Made by a program: the position numbers and the translations under genes. A model generated the notes under the pieces. It made no database searches and was not told where the DNA came from. It worked only from the letters and a program-made list of their open reading frames with translations. Positions 20,759-31,850 of a DNA stretch of 64,000 bases are shown piece after piece; the stretch's first letter is position 1, and every line of letters begins with the position of its first letter. The DNA lies in contig NRSV01000027.1 of NCBI GenBank assembly GCA_002286855.1, positions 265,772 to 329,771 of the forward strand, written 5' to 3'. This DNA is from Bipolaris cookei. Taxonomy: Eukaryota; Ascomycota; Dothideomycetes; Pleosporales; Pleosporaceae.

Positions 20759-22450
20759 CTATTTGTTGCCATATCCGCTGTAAGCTCCAGGAGTCATCAT
20801 ACCAGTTGGTCCTGGTGTGTTGGATGCAAGGCCTGCGGGATGGTTGGTAGGCGTACTAGGTCCATCGACACCATGTCGTGCGTTTCCAGGGTAGAACGTA
20901 TTGTTGACGCCTTGCTGGAAGCCAGACAGGCCCTGTGATGCACCCTGCGCGGCTAGTACAGCAGCTTGAGCAGCTGCGCTGGCTGGGGCTCCAACGCCGG
21001 TAAGACCCCACATATGGCCACTCATTTCGTCGGGAACGGATCCATCAAAAATCTTCTTCTTCATCTCCCAGAATACAACTCCTGTCAACCAAGCATCTGA
21101 ACCAGCCGTATGTGAGTTACCGATGCGCTGACAGCCGAGCTCATCAGCAAGATCTTGGAGACCAGATTTTGTGCCCAGGTTGTTGAGTATGTTGGTCGCT
21201 GTGGCGCCAATGACACCGCGCCTAACCAGATTGTTTGCATGTCGCCAGAGATACTTGACATCGAGAAGTTTGGGGAAGAATACATTGACAAGCTTGCGAT
21301 ACGTGTCCTCATCCTCGGGTAGTGGCTTCGACGTAAGCATCTTGAGCATGTATGCAAAATCATAGCCCGAGTGAAATGATATCCAGTTGACATCCTCTGA
21401 CAAGGTCATTCCAGATGTTGTGAGTAGCGAGCCAAACTCTTGCGGGTCAATGCCCTGGTCGCGGTGCTTTTCGAAATCAGCTCCCGACTTCTTCAGCATC
21501 TGGATCGACTCTTCGTTGTACATGTCGTCTTCCAAGGAGAACTGGAAGTTGAAGGACCATGTGCAAGGGCAGGGAATAATGTTATTTGAATATCTTTGAA
21601 ATGACTTGGGCTTGTAGGTCAGAGTATTTGTGTCGAGATGTGTTGGGGGAACATCGCCTTGAACGTTGAAGAGGGTGACGCCCAGCTGAATGATCTTAAG
21701 CAGGTCGACATTGCAGCGAACGGTCTGGTAGTGATAGGATGCTTTCGAGTTGAAGTCTCCGATGGGTCTCGCGACAACACCAGGGAACTCAGTGTCCTGT
21801 TTGTAGAGTGAGCATTGTGTGTACAGAATTAGAAGAAAGGAGTAGAATGGAAACTACCCCAAGGAATGAAGCCATGGAACCACCATTGGTACCAGACTTG
21901 AGAAATATTAGACGCGACTCTGATAGCACAGCAGTCGCAGGGCGTTGCAATGAAATAGCATACTGACCATGCTAATGTATGGATACTGGTCAATGAGGGA
22001 GCGTAGCATGTCCATCTCCTGATGCAGGTTGGACCGCCAGACCTGGCGTATGCGCTGGCCGACAATGCCCTTGGTGCCGTCGTGTCCACGAGCTGCATTC
22101 TCCTGTATTTGAGCGCCATGGGCAAACCGCATGCGCGCCTCGTGTCCGTCGAGTCCGGTGCCTCCACCTGCCCCGCCAATAGCTGCTGCTGCCCCCAGAC
22201 CTGCGCCTCCCAAGCCGCCGCCCAGGCCAACATTCGACTGAAACCCGCCCTGGTGCTGGCCGAAGAGATTCAGACTGGTGGCCTGGTTGCCCGCGCCAAA
22301 GTGCTGCATGTTCTGTTGCTGCTGCTGTTGCTGTTGCTGTTGTTGCTGATGTTGGTGCAGTGGCTGTTGCTGCTGGGGCATTGGGCCAGAAAGATGTGCG
22401 AATGGGTTGGAGAGGTTATGTCCGGGAAACCGGCCCCCATGAGGCGGCAT
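20759..22450 (-). CDS. POP2: CCR4-NOT deadenylase subunit POP2/CAF1
   Basis: DEDD-type 3'-5' exoribonuclease that shortens mRNA poly(A) tails. Exons are 22450-21968 and 21796-20759; the intron is 171 nt, long for this window; 506 aa to the TAG. The N-terminal 125 residues are low complexity: a polyglutamine tract (12 consecutive Gln near residue 45) and Gly/Ala repeats. The nuclease domain starts near VWRSNLHQEMDMLRSLIDQY. DTEFPG supplies the first Asp/Glu pair, FHSGYDFAYMLK the next Asp and HTAGSDAWLT the last. The C-terminus is Gly/Pro-rich. The ATG at 22450 (MPPHGGRFPG) is chosen because no in-frame ATG was seen further up. An in-frame Gly/Tyr-rich extension follows the stop. Confidence 0.94.
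22306..22371 (-). repeat. CAG/CAA repeat coding polyglutamine in POP2
   Basis: Tandem CAG/CAA codons give QQQQ, HQHQQQ and a run of twelve Gln. Mixed codons suggest a fairly stable tract. Confidence 0.85.
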
Positions 22451-22905
22451 CGTGGGCAAAGTGTAGCTGTTGTTACGACGGGCGCGAGAGTACAAGTGGA
22501 GGAGTAGTGAAACGGCGAGCCGGCGACACTGGTGATAGTGACGCGAACGAGCAGTGGTCGGGGTTTTTTGTCCAGGCTCTTAGGGATATGTATAGCAATT
22601 AAGGCGTTTGTAGGGTGTGCAAGGTGCGTGTGGTAGCGATAGTGCTTGGCGAGAGTGAATGAATGGTGTGGGGAGATTGTCCGTCACCCATGGGCGGCGG
22701 CCGTGCGCCATGATGGCCGCCAAGACTGAGCCAGATGCGATCACCAACGGCTTCGCGGACGTGACGCCAACAGCCTCCGCGACCGCGACCGCCTTTTCCC
22801 TTGTCAACCATCTCTCGCGGCCCATTCAGTACGTTCACTTGCTTCGCGCGGCCTCAATTGGCGTATCAGAACTCAGCAATTCCTGACTACAGCAGCATCT
22901 TCACA
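22451..22905. promoter_or_regulatory. Divergent promoter between POP2 and NDUFB3
   Basis: 455 bp separate the two outward-facing start codons, so both promoters lie here. No specific site was assigned. Confidence 0.5.
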
Positions 22906-23210
22906 ATGGCACCACGCCCCTCCATCACCGGCTTCGACCCCAAGAAGTTCGCCGCTGCCTCTGCTAACGGCACAAAGGGCGACCCCTGGGCACGATAGTA
23001 CGTCCTGAATGTCCTCCTTATATACATACAGCGCCATATACTTATGCCCCAGCTAGTGAGCAATGGCGGTACACCGGTCCCTTCACCCGTTTCAACCGTT
23101 TCAAGGGCTCCTTCCCCGGCCTCGGCATAGCGACGGTTGCCTTTGCCGGATATGTTGTTGTTGAGCAGCTCTTCTTCCAAGACAAGGGACATCACGATGA
23201 CCACGCATAA
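22906..23210 (+). CDS. NADH:ubiquinone oxidoreductase B12/NDUFB3-like subunit
   Basis: Small accessory subunit of mitochondrial complex I. Exons are 22906-22997 and 23057-23210, with a 59-nt intron; 81 aa. After MAPRPSITGFDPKKFAAA comes GDPWAR, then across the junction YEQWRYTGPFTRFNRFKG, the signature of this family. A single membrane segment follows (LGIATVAFAGYVVVEQLFF), then an acidic/His tail (DKGHHDDHA). The splice turns the apparent TAG after CGA into TAT, restoring the family consensus, which supports the model. Length is normal for the family. Confidence 0.93.
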
Positions 23211-23713
23211 GACTTGCACATTCAGGCGTACCGGTTGCTTCGGGTTCCGTTGCTGTGGGATTGTATATACCTTTACCATACAGAACGATCAATCAAAATG
23301 AGATTCCAGAGTTTTTGGGAATTTACAAAGGGATCGATGTGAAGAGCGCTCCAAACGGGTGCTACAACCGAACAAACTAATGGGTCTCATATGTCGGTCA
23401 ACCCGCGGAATGAGCATGGAGTGTGTATGGTCGTACGTGACGAAAGAAATACTGCGGAACATTCTGCTTTCATCGCATCCCTAAGTGAAATGTCTTCTTT
23501 TCACAACTCACATTCTTGGTCGAAGTCTTTGTTATCTACCATCATGCTCACCAGCCCCATGCTCCATCATTCCCTACTCACAGAATCGACTTAATTTCTC
23601 CAACATGGCTCACAAAAACTTGTCCCATTTCTTTCACAACTGCGGAGAACTGTCTTCTCTGCCAAACTCACTCACAATCTCTTTGCAAGATGTGCTGCGC
23701 CATCTTGCATATA

Positions 23714-23839
23714 TTATTGTTCCATTATAGTCTATGCAGCTCATGACTATGTAAGACTTTGGCCAAAGGCCGTTCTATAGGGTATTTATTTACAATTTGG
23801 TAGTTTGTGGTGTATAGCGTAGCTGTGGTGCCTCGGCCT
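23714..23839 (-). mobile_element. Severely truncated LINE 3' end with target duplication
   Basis: The minus strand aligns with the last part of the LINE at 17229-18767: both share the AAATTGTAAATA segment, a GAACGGCC block, and GGACTATAATG-type sequence just before the tail. It is flanked by 14-bp direct repeats CCATCTTGCATATA at 23700-23713 and 23840-23853. Only about 126 bp were inserted. Confidence 0.8.
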
Positions 23840-25258
23840 CCATCTTGCATATAGAAATTGTTATTATCTAAAAACTATGCGTCCACGTTGAAACGGAACG
23901 ATCCATGCGCCCTCAAATTCCCGATCTGATGGAAAACGACGTAATCTTATTCTAAGCCTAGCTCAGACACATGCATGTGTGCTTCTCGCCGCATGATATA
24001 TCACTTCAACCTATTTTGTCTACCCGTGAATTATTTTCTCAAGACAACCCAGTCATAGAATATTTTCGAATTTTTTTTTCATATAACAGTGTCACATTAT
24101 ATCCAGCTAGTCTTTCTATCCATCACTTTTTAGCAGGCTAACATGACTATTTTTCCTCTTCAAAAATGACCTCGTACATTATACAACCTCACCCCCAGTC
24201 TCAGAAGAACACGATTTGCAACTCTTCTATTTGGAAATTCATTCAGACACATCACCTTCCCGTTTGATCCTTATCGTCTCGCCAAAAAAAAGACTGCACT
24301 ACAGGTCACAACAGTAAACATGAGGTAAGCGAAGCACTCTGTGTATCCTGACATACCATGTATCTGTAGCATCAACTCTAAATCTACATAGTTATACCTG
24401 TACCTTGGATGTGAGATGGCAAAGAAAATTCACGTAGCACAAGCACGGATACACGTCAGGAGACATTATGTACTACAATATCTATAGTTGCGACTACGGT
24501 TACACGACACTTTGTGTCGAGTCCATCTCACACTTATAAGGCCATTGCTGACTCAGATTGAGACTACAATCTTAAGACCTCTGTACATATCCAATCACTA
24601 AATCCAGATTGGAAAAAAAAATGAAAAGGGGCAAAATCAAAATTTTGGCCTGGTCATCTTTTGATTGAAGGAAAAACAGGCTGACTGAATTACCCTTTAC
24701 GCTGCTGACCACACTACCTAAACCATGCAAGATCACTGCATCACGATCAAACATTGTTCACCGATTACTAGAATCCCAGACAATGAGATAGAAACATGGG
24801 GGCTTAGTACGTACGTGCGCAGCCACTCAATCTCACACAATTCTCCTATCGCACTCAAACATCACCCCACTACTATTATCCACCTAGACATCCACATCTA
24901 ACCCTACACCCACATAGTACACACACTTCATTCTACTAGGCATATTCAGCCTCAACGCAAACACACTCACCTCCTTTCTTCTTCCCCATCCTCGTTTTCG
25001 CTCTCGCATTCTCTCCACCTAGCATATGCATGCACGTAGCATACCATAGCACATCCAGCATACCTTACCTTAGTCTACATAGTCTCGAAACCCTCCAAAA
25101 AGCAACAACAGCAAAAGAAGAAAAAAAACCCTGCCTATCTACAAATACTTCGCCGAAGTAGTCAGTTGTGGGCCGTGCGAATGTCACTGCTGCAGATCCA
25201 GTAGTCGGAAACGCGAACATGTCTGCAGCTGCAATGCTGCATTTCTAGCAGGGATAAC

Positions 25259-25310
<52 letters not shown>
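25259..25310 (+). repeat. (CG)n(TG)n alternating purine-pyrimidine tract
   Basis: About seven GC units followed by about nineteen GT units without interruption, 52 bp in total. Such tracts can adopt Z-DNA. Confidence 0.92.
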
Positions 25311-25313
<3 letters not shown>

Positions 25314-26008
25314 CGTGGTATTCGCAACGCGGATAAGGCGAGAATGAAGCGAGCAAGAGGAGAGGAATACAAGGCGCGAAGGGTTTGTTTACGTATTGTT
25401 GAGGGATAACCTACGTCGTACGTGTTTGTCCATAATCCAATTCCATTCTAAGCATCTGTGTTTCCTGCATTGGGCTGTATCCCGCGAAATCTTCAATTAC
25501 CCCATTCGTACTTGCATTACTTGGACGTGCGTAACATCGTGTTTGCCTGTCTTCCTCGGGATGATGAGGCTCGAGATCTGGACCCCGAGGATTACCGTAA
25601 GAAAAGCAATTCTTGCGGCATTTCGCGTGTACCGAGAGTCTTTCATTTGCTTTTCTTTTTTGGTCCGAATTAGCATACTTACATCCCACGTTTCTCCCAC
25701 GTCCCAGATTGCGGTGAATTTTGTATACACGCTAGACGAAAAAAAAGGACACAGAGAAACAGTAGAGCGGTGTCAACTTGGGCCTTTGCCCCAAACTCCC
25801 GGGAAACCACCACACACCCGCCACACACGTTGTTTGTTTTTCAACTATTTCCCTTTTTTTGGACCCTCTAACTGGGTACCGACGACGCATTGAATACACC
25901 CTCAGGCGCCTCCAATCACGCATCGCCCAACCATATACATTTACTCCGCTGATGCAGCCTCATGCTTGGCGCACAACGTTCTCGCACCATCTATAGTATC
26001 CGCCAGCG

Positions 26009-26046
26009 CGGGGTGGTACATAACGGGGTGGCACATAACGGGGTAA
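26009..26046 (+). repeat. 15-bp tandem repeat
   Basis: CGGGGTGGTACATAA, then CGGGGTGGCACATAA, then a partial third unit CGGGGTAA. Confidence 0.8.
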
Positions 26047-27571
26047 TTGATTGGCACACAGCCGGTCCACCATGCACCCTATTTGTACCCCGAGCGCGCT
26101 CGTGAGAGGCATTGGATAGCATGGCCATAATCTTGGTGCTTAGGAAAAAAAGGGCTGTCGCTTGCTCGCTGTCTCGCCCACAGCGTCATTGTCAATCAAT
26201 CTTCGGTAATAACTGCACACCCTGTCTATGCATGCAGCATGCGCACATAGTGGTGTGGCACACGGCTACTTCCTTGCAAAGAGGGAGAGGGCAGAAGAAG
26301 GAAGGGATAAAAAAGGGGCAGCTAAACTGCTTTTGGGGCATGTATACTTGAAAGGCGTAGCGTATGGGGCCCACGGATTAATACTGACGCGGCCTTATGA
26401 ATGTTGCTACGGGACTATTAGTGCCTATATGGGGGCTAAAAGAAAAGAGCAAGCGCGCGATGGATTGAACGGCGACTGTCTTCCTGCGTGGGGTCGTCGT
26501 AAGTAGACAGAGAGACGAAGAAAAAAATTTAGCAGCGAGGAGGGTCTCCTAGGCGGACACCTGCCCTTTTGAAGGGAGGAGCCGAGAAGGATTGTTGGCA
26601 TCACGGGGCACTACCCACCAATTCGCATCTCAAAGCCGCGCCGCGCTCCTTCGATCTCGCGACAGTTATTAGGCGTGCAGTTCATGCTGGATGCGGCACG
26701 GCTCATAGCAGTTGGTGGTGCGGCGTATGTGTGGCTCTGGATCGCCGGTCTAAAAGGATCGCAACCCTTGCCTTTACGGGCCGTGTGTGGCTTCCCACCC
26801 CCATGTGTAGCCCAATCTTTTTGAAGAGCTGAGCTGAGGATGGGCCGTACACAGGTGCTGGACGACGACAAGGCGGGAAAGATTAAGGTTGGTCCGTCTT
26901 ACTCCTCAGCCTAAGCAGCGAGCCATTATGGCGTGAATAAAATGTTCAGCTGGCTCTGATAGGTTACGTACCTACATCTTACATATATCTCTTATTAAAC
27001 TGTGCCAACGACCCATAGAGCTGGGGTTTGTGGGGACGCACTGACCGCTACCTCTTGTCGTCTGCGCTCGGCCCCGTCATCATTTGGCGGGAGTTGATTG
27101 CATGCGCCGGCAGAGAAAACAAGCACTTTGAGTGTACTTATCAATGCGCCTTTGAACGTGATAATCTGATATAAATGCGACAGTCGGCAGCAATCATTAT
27201 ACAGTTGCATCGGCTCACTATTGCGAGATAAGCGGTGCTCGATGAGCCGCTAATCGCGTATAGTATACATACGCGTACTTTGTGATTGTTGCCTAAGATG
27301 CATCAATGGAAAACTCTGTCATACGACATACCGCCGGATGATGGGCTATCCATGTTGCGAGAAGTCGAGTACCCTACCCCCCTTCTCACAGCAGCATTGG
27401 ATTGCAGCCCGAAAGCTAAAAACAAAACGTTGATCTCCGCGGCGCAGTTTGTATTCAGAGTTTTGTCCCTGACATGACCACAGTCGGTAGTTATAGGTAC
27501 AGTAGAATTCACATTTCGCACTCGCGTGTCAGAAGTGCTAGTGTGAGGTCTTGTTCGGTTTGAGTTTACTT

Positions 27572-27602
27572 CCGGCATACTAATCCGGTATGCTAATCCG
27601 GC
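27572..27602 (+). repeat. 13-bp tandem repeat
   Basis: CCGGCATACTAAT followed by CCGGTATGCTAAT and a third CCGGC start. Confidence 0.75.
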
Positions 27603-30497
27603 TATTTCGACCCTGAATCCGAGCAATTCAAGGTTCGCGTGTAGCTCGTTGGTCTATTGTAAGCGAAACTTTCTTGCAATGACGTTTAACGACAAACCAT
27701 AACGGTCTCCTGTACATAGCTTACTCATTACTCTTTACCTGAAGCGGGAGGAAGCGTTACGATTCAATAAGAAGAAGATTTGCTTTCGATAAAACTCGTA
27801 ATGCACATGGTAAATTGGGTTCAAGATGCGATGCCCGCGGATGCCAAACATAGTGGATGAGACTTGCTTGAGACACCAGGTGGATTAGTACGTTTGTTTC
27901 TTTTCGTTGGGGAAAAGCAACAAAGATTGCAAGCGAACTCAAGCATCTCAATTTGGCAAACGACCTCGTACCTGGCCACCAGAAGACAGAGCTGTTAGGC
28001 TCTGCTTAGTCCTTGCAAAAGCATGGGCTTTTTGTCGATTCGATAATTGACTACCAATGAAAGTGCAGAGCCGCTGCTTTGACATTGTTTAACCTCGGGC
28101 ATGCTGTTTCACGAAACACACGAGCAAACCCAGCCAGACGGGCAGTGTAGAGACGTTTGTGCCGCGAAACCAGCACTCTCGTTGTCGCATCATACCTTTG
28201 GGGTATCCCGTATCGTAGCATGATTGCGTGGATGTCTTAAATCGGATGTGCGGGCTAATCTTTGCCGGGCTGGTGTCGGCTTACCCATGGTAAAACATGT
28301 TTGAAAGGCATGGAACAGGCTCTTTACTACTGTTAGTACGCACGCAGTATGTTATTCGGTTGCGGTTGCACAATACTGGGATCGGCGGCCTGAGTCCGGG
28401 TGGGGTATGGGAGTTCGGGCTCACCTTTTGCAGTTTGACAAGAAGGGCTAGCGCGGCCTGCAGGTACAGAAACAGGGTTCCAGCATTGGGGGTCACGGTT
28501 GAGAAAAAAGGGATCAGCAAAGCGCAGAGGAAGCAAGCCGGGAGAAGTTTGCGCTTGTTGAGCTTGACCAGCAGCATGGCCTTGCAACGCACGGCATTTG
28601 TTTGGTTGCTCAGTACCTTTCGATATGCATACGCATGTATAGTATGTTGTGTCGGCAAGCCAAGTGGAGATGAGCGGGTGCTACTGGGACACAACGAAAC
28701 ACATAGTCAGAGACGGACGATTGTTAGGTGTGTTTACGGCGGGTGGGTGCAGCACGATTGTACAGTTGGCATGGCAAGCGATACCTCCGGTGAAGGTAGT
28801 CTCGGGAAGTACAGACTGCAGACGGCATAGTAGAGAGGTTCTTGTTACTAGGCAGTTTGGGGCGTGGTGCAAGCGCCATGTAATCAACGTCAACATGTCC
28901 AAAATAAACCTCCCGTGGATGGATAGAGGCGCAGAAGGCGTGCGTAAGACGTGGATCCCGCTAGGTTGAAGTTGCGCAAGGTGGAGGCATGGCGCAGACG
29001 CCGGCGATGTGCGGTGGGGGAGTACAACAACTGCAGGAACCAAGCAGCAGCGGAAGAGGGAGGAGAACTCTTACGCAACGACGGCCGTAAGCTCTGGGCC
29101 TGTGCCTGCCTTGTGGGTCCAGGAGCTGGGGGGAGGGGGGAGAGGCGGACGGGCGTAATGATAAACGCATCCGCAGGCCAGCACACGCAGTCGAGAGGTT
29201 GCGTACTGTATACTAACTTGCTAAGTAAGTAGTAAGTGCTCTCTGCGCCAAGCCCGTTTGTGCCAGTCAGGGATGACCCCTGCATATGGACAAGCGCGTG
29301 CCGGCAGTTGGCAGGGGCACGTGACCGAACCTTCACTGCCCATGTGCAGAAACAACAGGCAAGTGCTGGGCATGCTTGGTGCGTGGCGAATTCCCTGCAA
29401 CGACATGATGTATGGAAATGACTATGTCCATGACATGCTGCTGGCCAGAGGAAGAAAGTATCGCTGATGCCCATGTGCAAGCACGGCGCCTGGGGGCACC
29501 ATGGCGCGGCGCTATGGAGAATTTGTCGGTGTGCTGGTTGTGCGCACATGCAGCTGAGATTTCTGGCCGAGAGTGCGACGGTGCTATGTGATGTCTTGTG
29601 CACGCCAGAACGACTCGTTCTCCCCACGCCCACGCTCGCATTCGCAGCAGAGGCACCTGACCAGGGGCTTGTTGTGTCCACTACGACAGCCAAGTATCTA
29701 TGTACGTTTGTGTCCAACAAATATCTGTGTGCCATGTATAGTAGACGACGTGCTTACCCAGATAGCAGTTCCAGCGCACGGCAGCCTAGGCGCGGACGAC
29801 GGCCCAGACTGTCGCAGCCCTTCTTCCGACAACGACCCGGACGACTCGGACGAGGCACTGCCGTGCCCTGTAGCCATTGAGCCATTGATGAGACGTGTAA
29901 AAGTCTTGAGTGAGGCGGGGTACTCGAGGGTCGTATCGTCTTGTGTCGTGTCGTGTCAAGTCGTCGTCGGTCACGGCATTCCGGCAGGGCTCTCTTCGGC
30001 TGTTTCACCTTGGTCCCAGGCGTAGGAAGATCTGCAGGCAGGACCGTGATGACTTGTTGGTCTATGCCCGCGCGGCCAGTGATAGCCTGTCTTGCCTGAT
30101 CCGATGCCTGTCACGATCCCCTTTAAACAGATCTCTTGACCTGATCACCGGCACCGCCATGGTGACATCCTGTGTCGTCTTGAGTGCACATACACACCCT
30201 CGCATCCAAGGCGAGACCGCCAACCGACGTTTTGGTGCATGCTCCTGCCGTCTGCTCGTCGACTATTGTGTATCAAGATACACGCAGACACATGTACATA
30301 GCTAGTAGATACACCCAAAGTGCATGCTAGTCCAACTCCGAACACAATGCGCCGTGCCCGCCTGAAAAAAAAACGAGGCCGGCATGTGTTCGGCACTAAG
30401 AGCACAAATCCCCTCCCCGCCAGTGTACAAGGCAATTTACGCGTTGGGCCTAGCTTAGTCATCTGCCCACACACCATCCTCACTTATCGCGACACCC

Positions 30498-30520
30498 ACA
30501 ACAACAACAACAACAACAAC
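30498..30520 (+). repeat. (ACA)n microsatellite
   Basis: About seven to eight perfect ACA units in non-coding sequence. Confidence 0.85.
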
Positions 30521-31850
30521 ATCATCAACAAAAATAACGCCAACGTCGTCATAACGCGACCCGCCTCGCCAGCCATGTATGTCAGCTGCAACCTCAGCAG
30601 CCGGTCCAGCCTCTCGCCTGAGTCGCACCGTGCCCTCGACCTCTCCTCGCGGCGGCAGGCATGGTCGGATCCTCCTCGGTTGCACAACAGCATGCGCCCG
30701 GCTCGTAAGCAAATTGGACCTCACTTCCTTCCTGGCGCATCGGGCCTAGCGTTGGCCAGAGCAGCGACGCAGCAGATTTAACCGTTTATTTCGCTGCCAC
30801 GCCCAATCAGCGCCCTCCTCTTGGGCCCCTGCGACGTTATATTGCTTAGGCCGACCTGTCGGGCCGCATTCTTGTGTGTGCTGAGGCCCAGTAGGCCAGC
30901 ATGCGACGCTGGGCCTCCCCCGTCAACGATGCCCCTGTTTCCGCTCTCCCCAGCCACTAATAGACGCCTAGACGTTGTCGCTCAGCGGCAGATACCCATG
31001 TCCCTGCACTCCTTGGATGCCACTAACATGGTCGATGCGCACTGTGCACCTTTCATCCTTCTCCACATGCTCTCCGCTGCTGGACCAAGCTGCCATGTAC
31101 CTACATAGTGAGATCATCCCTACTTGCACTCCAACCTCGCCGGCCTCAAATCCTCCACCTGCTCCCGTGGCACGATATGGAACACTACAGATAATGTCCC
31201 CCGCTGCCCATCTCCACCACTACTCACCACGTTCCTTACCCGCTTCACTACACCTAAACGTCTTGAATCCGCAACCACCGTCTGTCTCACGTGGGTCTGT
31301 GCCTTCTGCCGGCTCTTGCAACACCCATAGTCCTTGGCCACATCCTCGTCACTCACCACACAGAGGCAGAGCCCTTTCATCAGCACTCATCCCGAGCTAC
31401 AGTGGTCCGTGAACACGCTCTTGCATTGCCGTCTCTGTCCTAGCAAACGAGGCCGCTCTTCCTTGCTACTTCTGCATATATTACTTTGGCTCTTATTGCA
31501 TCTCGATTTCTGCTCTATCCTCGTTTGCCCCGCTAGTATTCCAAGCCTTGGCCCAGGTAAGTCCTTTCCGCATCACCTAAGCCTTAATCCCCCCATCCAC
31601 TTCTAACGCCTCGTGCTCCAGTGGTCCCATAATACCTGCGCATAGACCACTGACGCGTCTTGTAGCCGTATTAACCACCTGCTCAATCCTTGGCCGTCTG
31701 CGATAGGCCACGCTCTTGCATCTTTCCTGTAACCTCAATGGTTGTGGGATTAAACATCTCTTGTCGGCCACCAGTCGAGACGCGCACAGTCCAACTTGCA
31801 TTAACGACCTCGCCTGGAATCTTTCTGCGCTACCACTGAACTTGCAAGAC

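Larger units (their letters stand above)
23211..31850. other. 8.6-kb region with no recognisable gene
   Basis: By far the longest gene-free stretch here. GC content is not low overall, so it is not a classic AT-rich RIP island. Contents seen: a 126-bp LINE remnant (23714-23839), a CG/TG tract (25259-25310), small tandem repeats (26009-26046, 27572-27602) and an ACA run (30498-30520). The longest frames (for example 28890-29735 minus) have no motifs and show Cys/His/Ser/Pro-rich composition of random frames. It may contain non-coding transcripts, or a long 5' regulatory region or 5' UTR of the CRIB gene. Confidence 0.55.

Noticed and set aside
20335..20850. Plus-strand frame of 171 codons with a His/Asn-rich repeat
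   Set aside because: Its repeat is the antisense of the POP2 Gly/Tyr tail and it overlaps the POP2 coding exon.
26009..26046. Short tandem repeats considered as a CRISPR-like array
   Set aside because: Units are directly adjacent with no spacers, only two to three copies, in a eukaryotic genome.
28890..29735. 281-codon minus-strand open frame
   Set aside because: No motif, composition typical of a chance frame in GC-moderate DNA, several overlapping frames of similar length on both strands, and no recognisable splice continuation.
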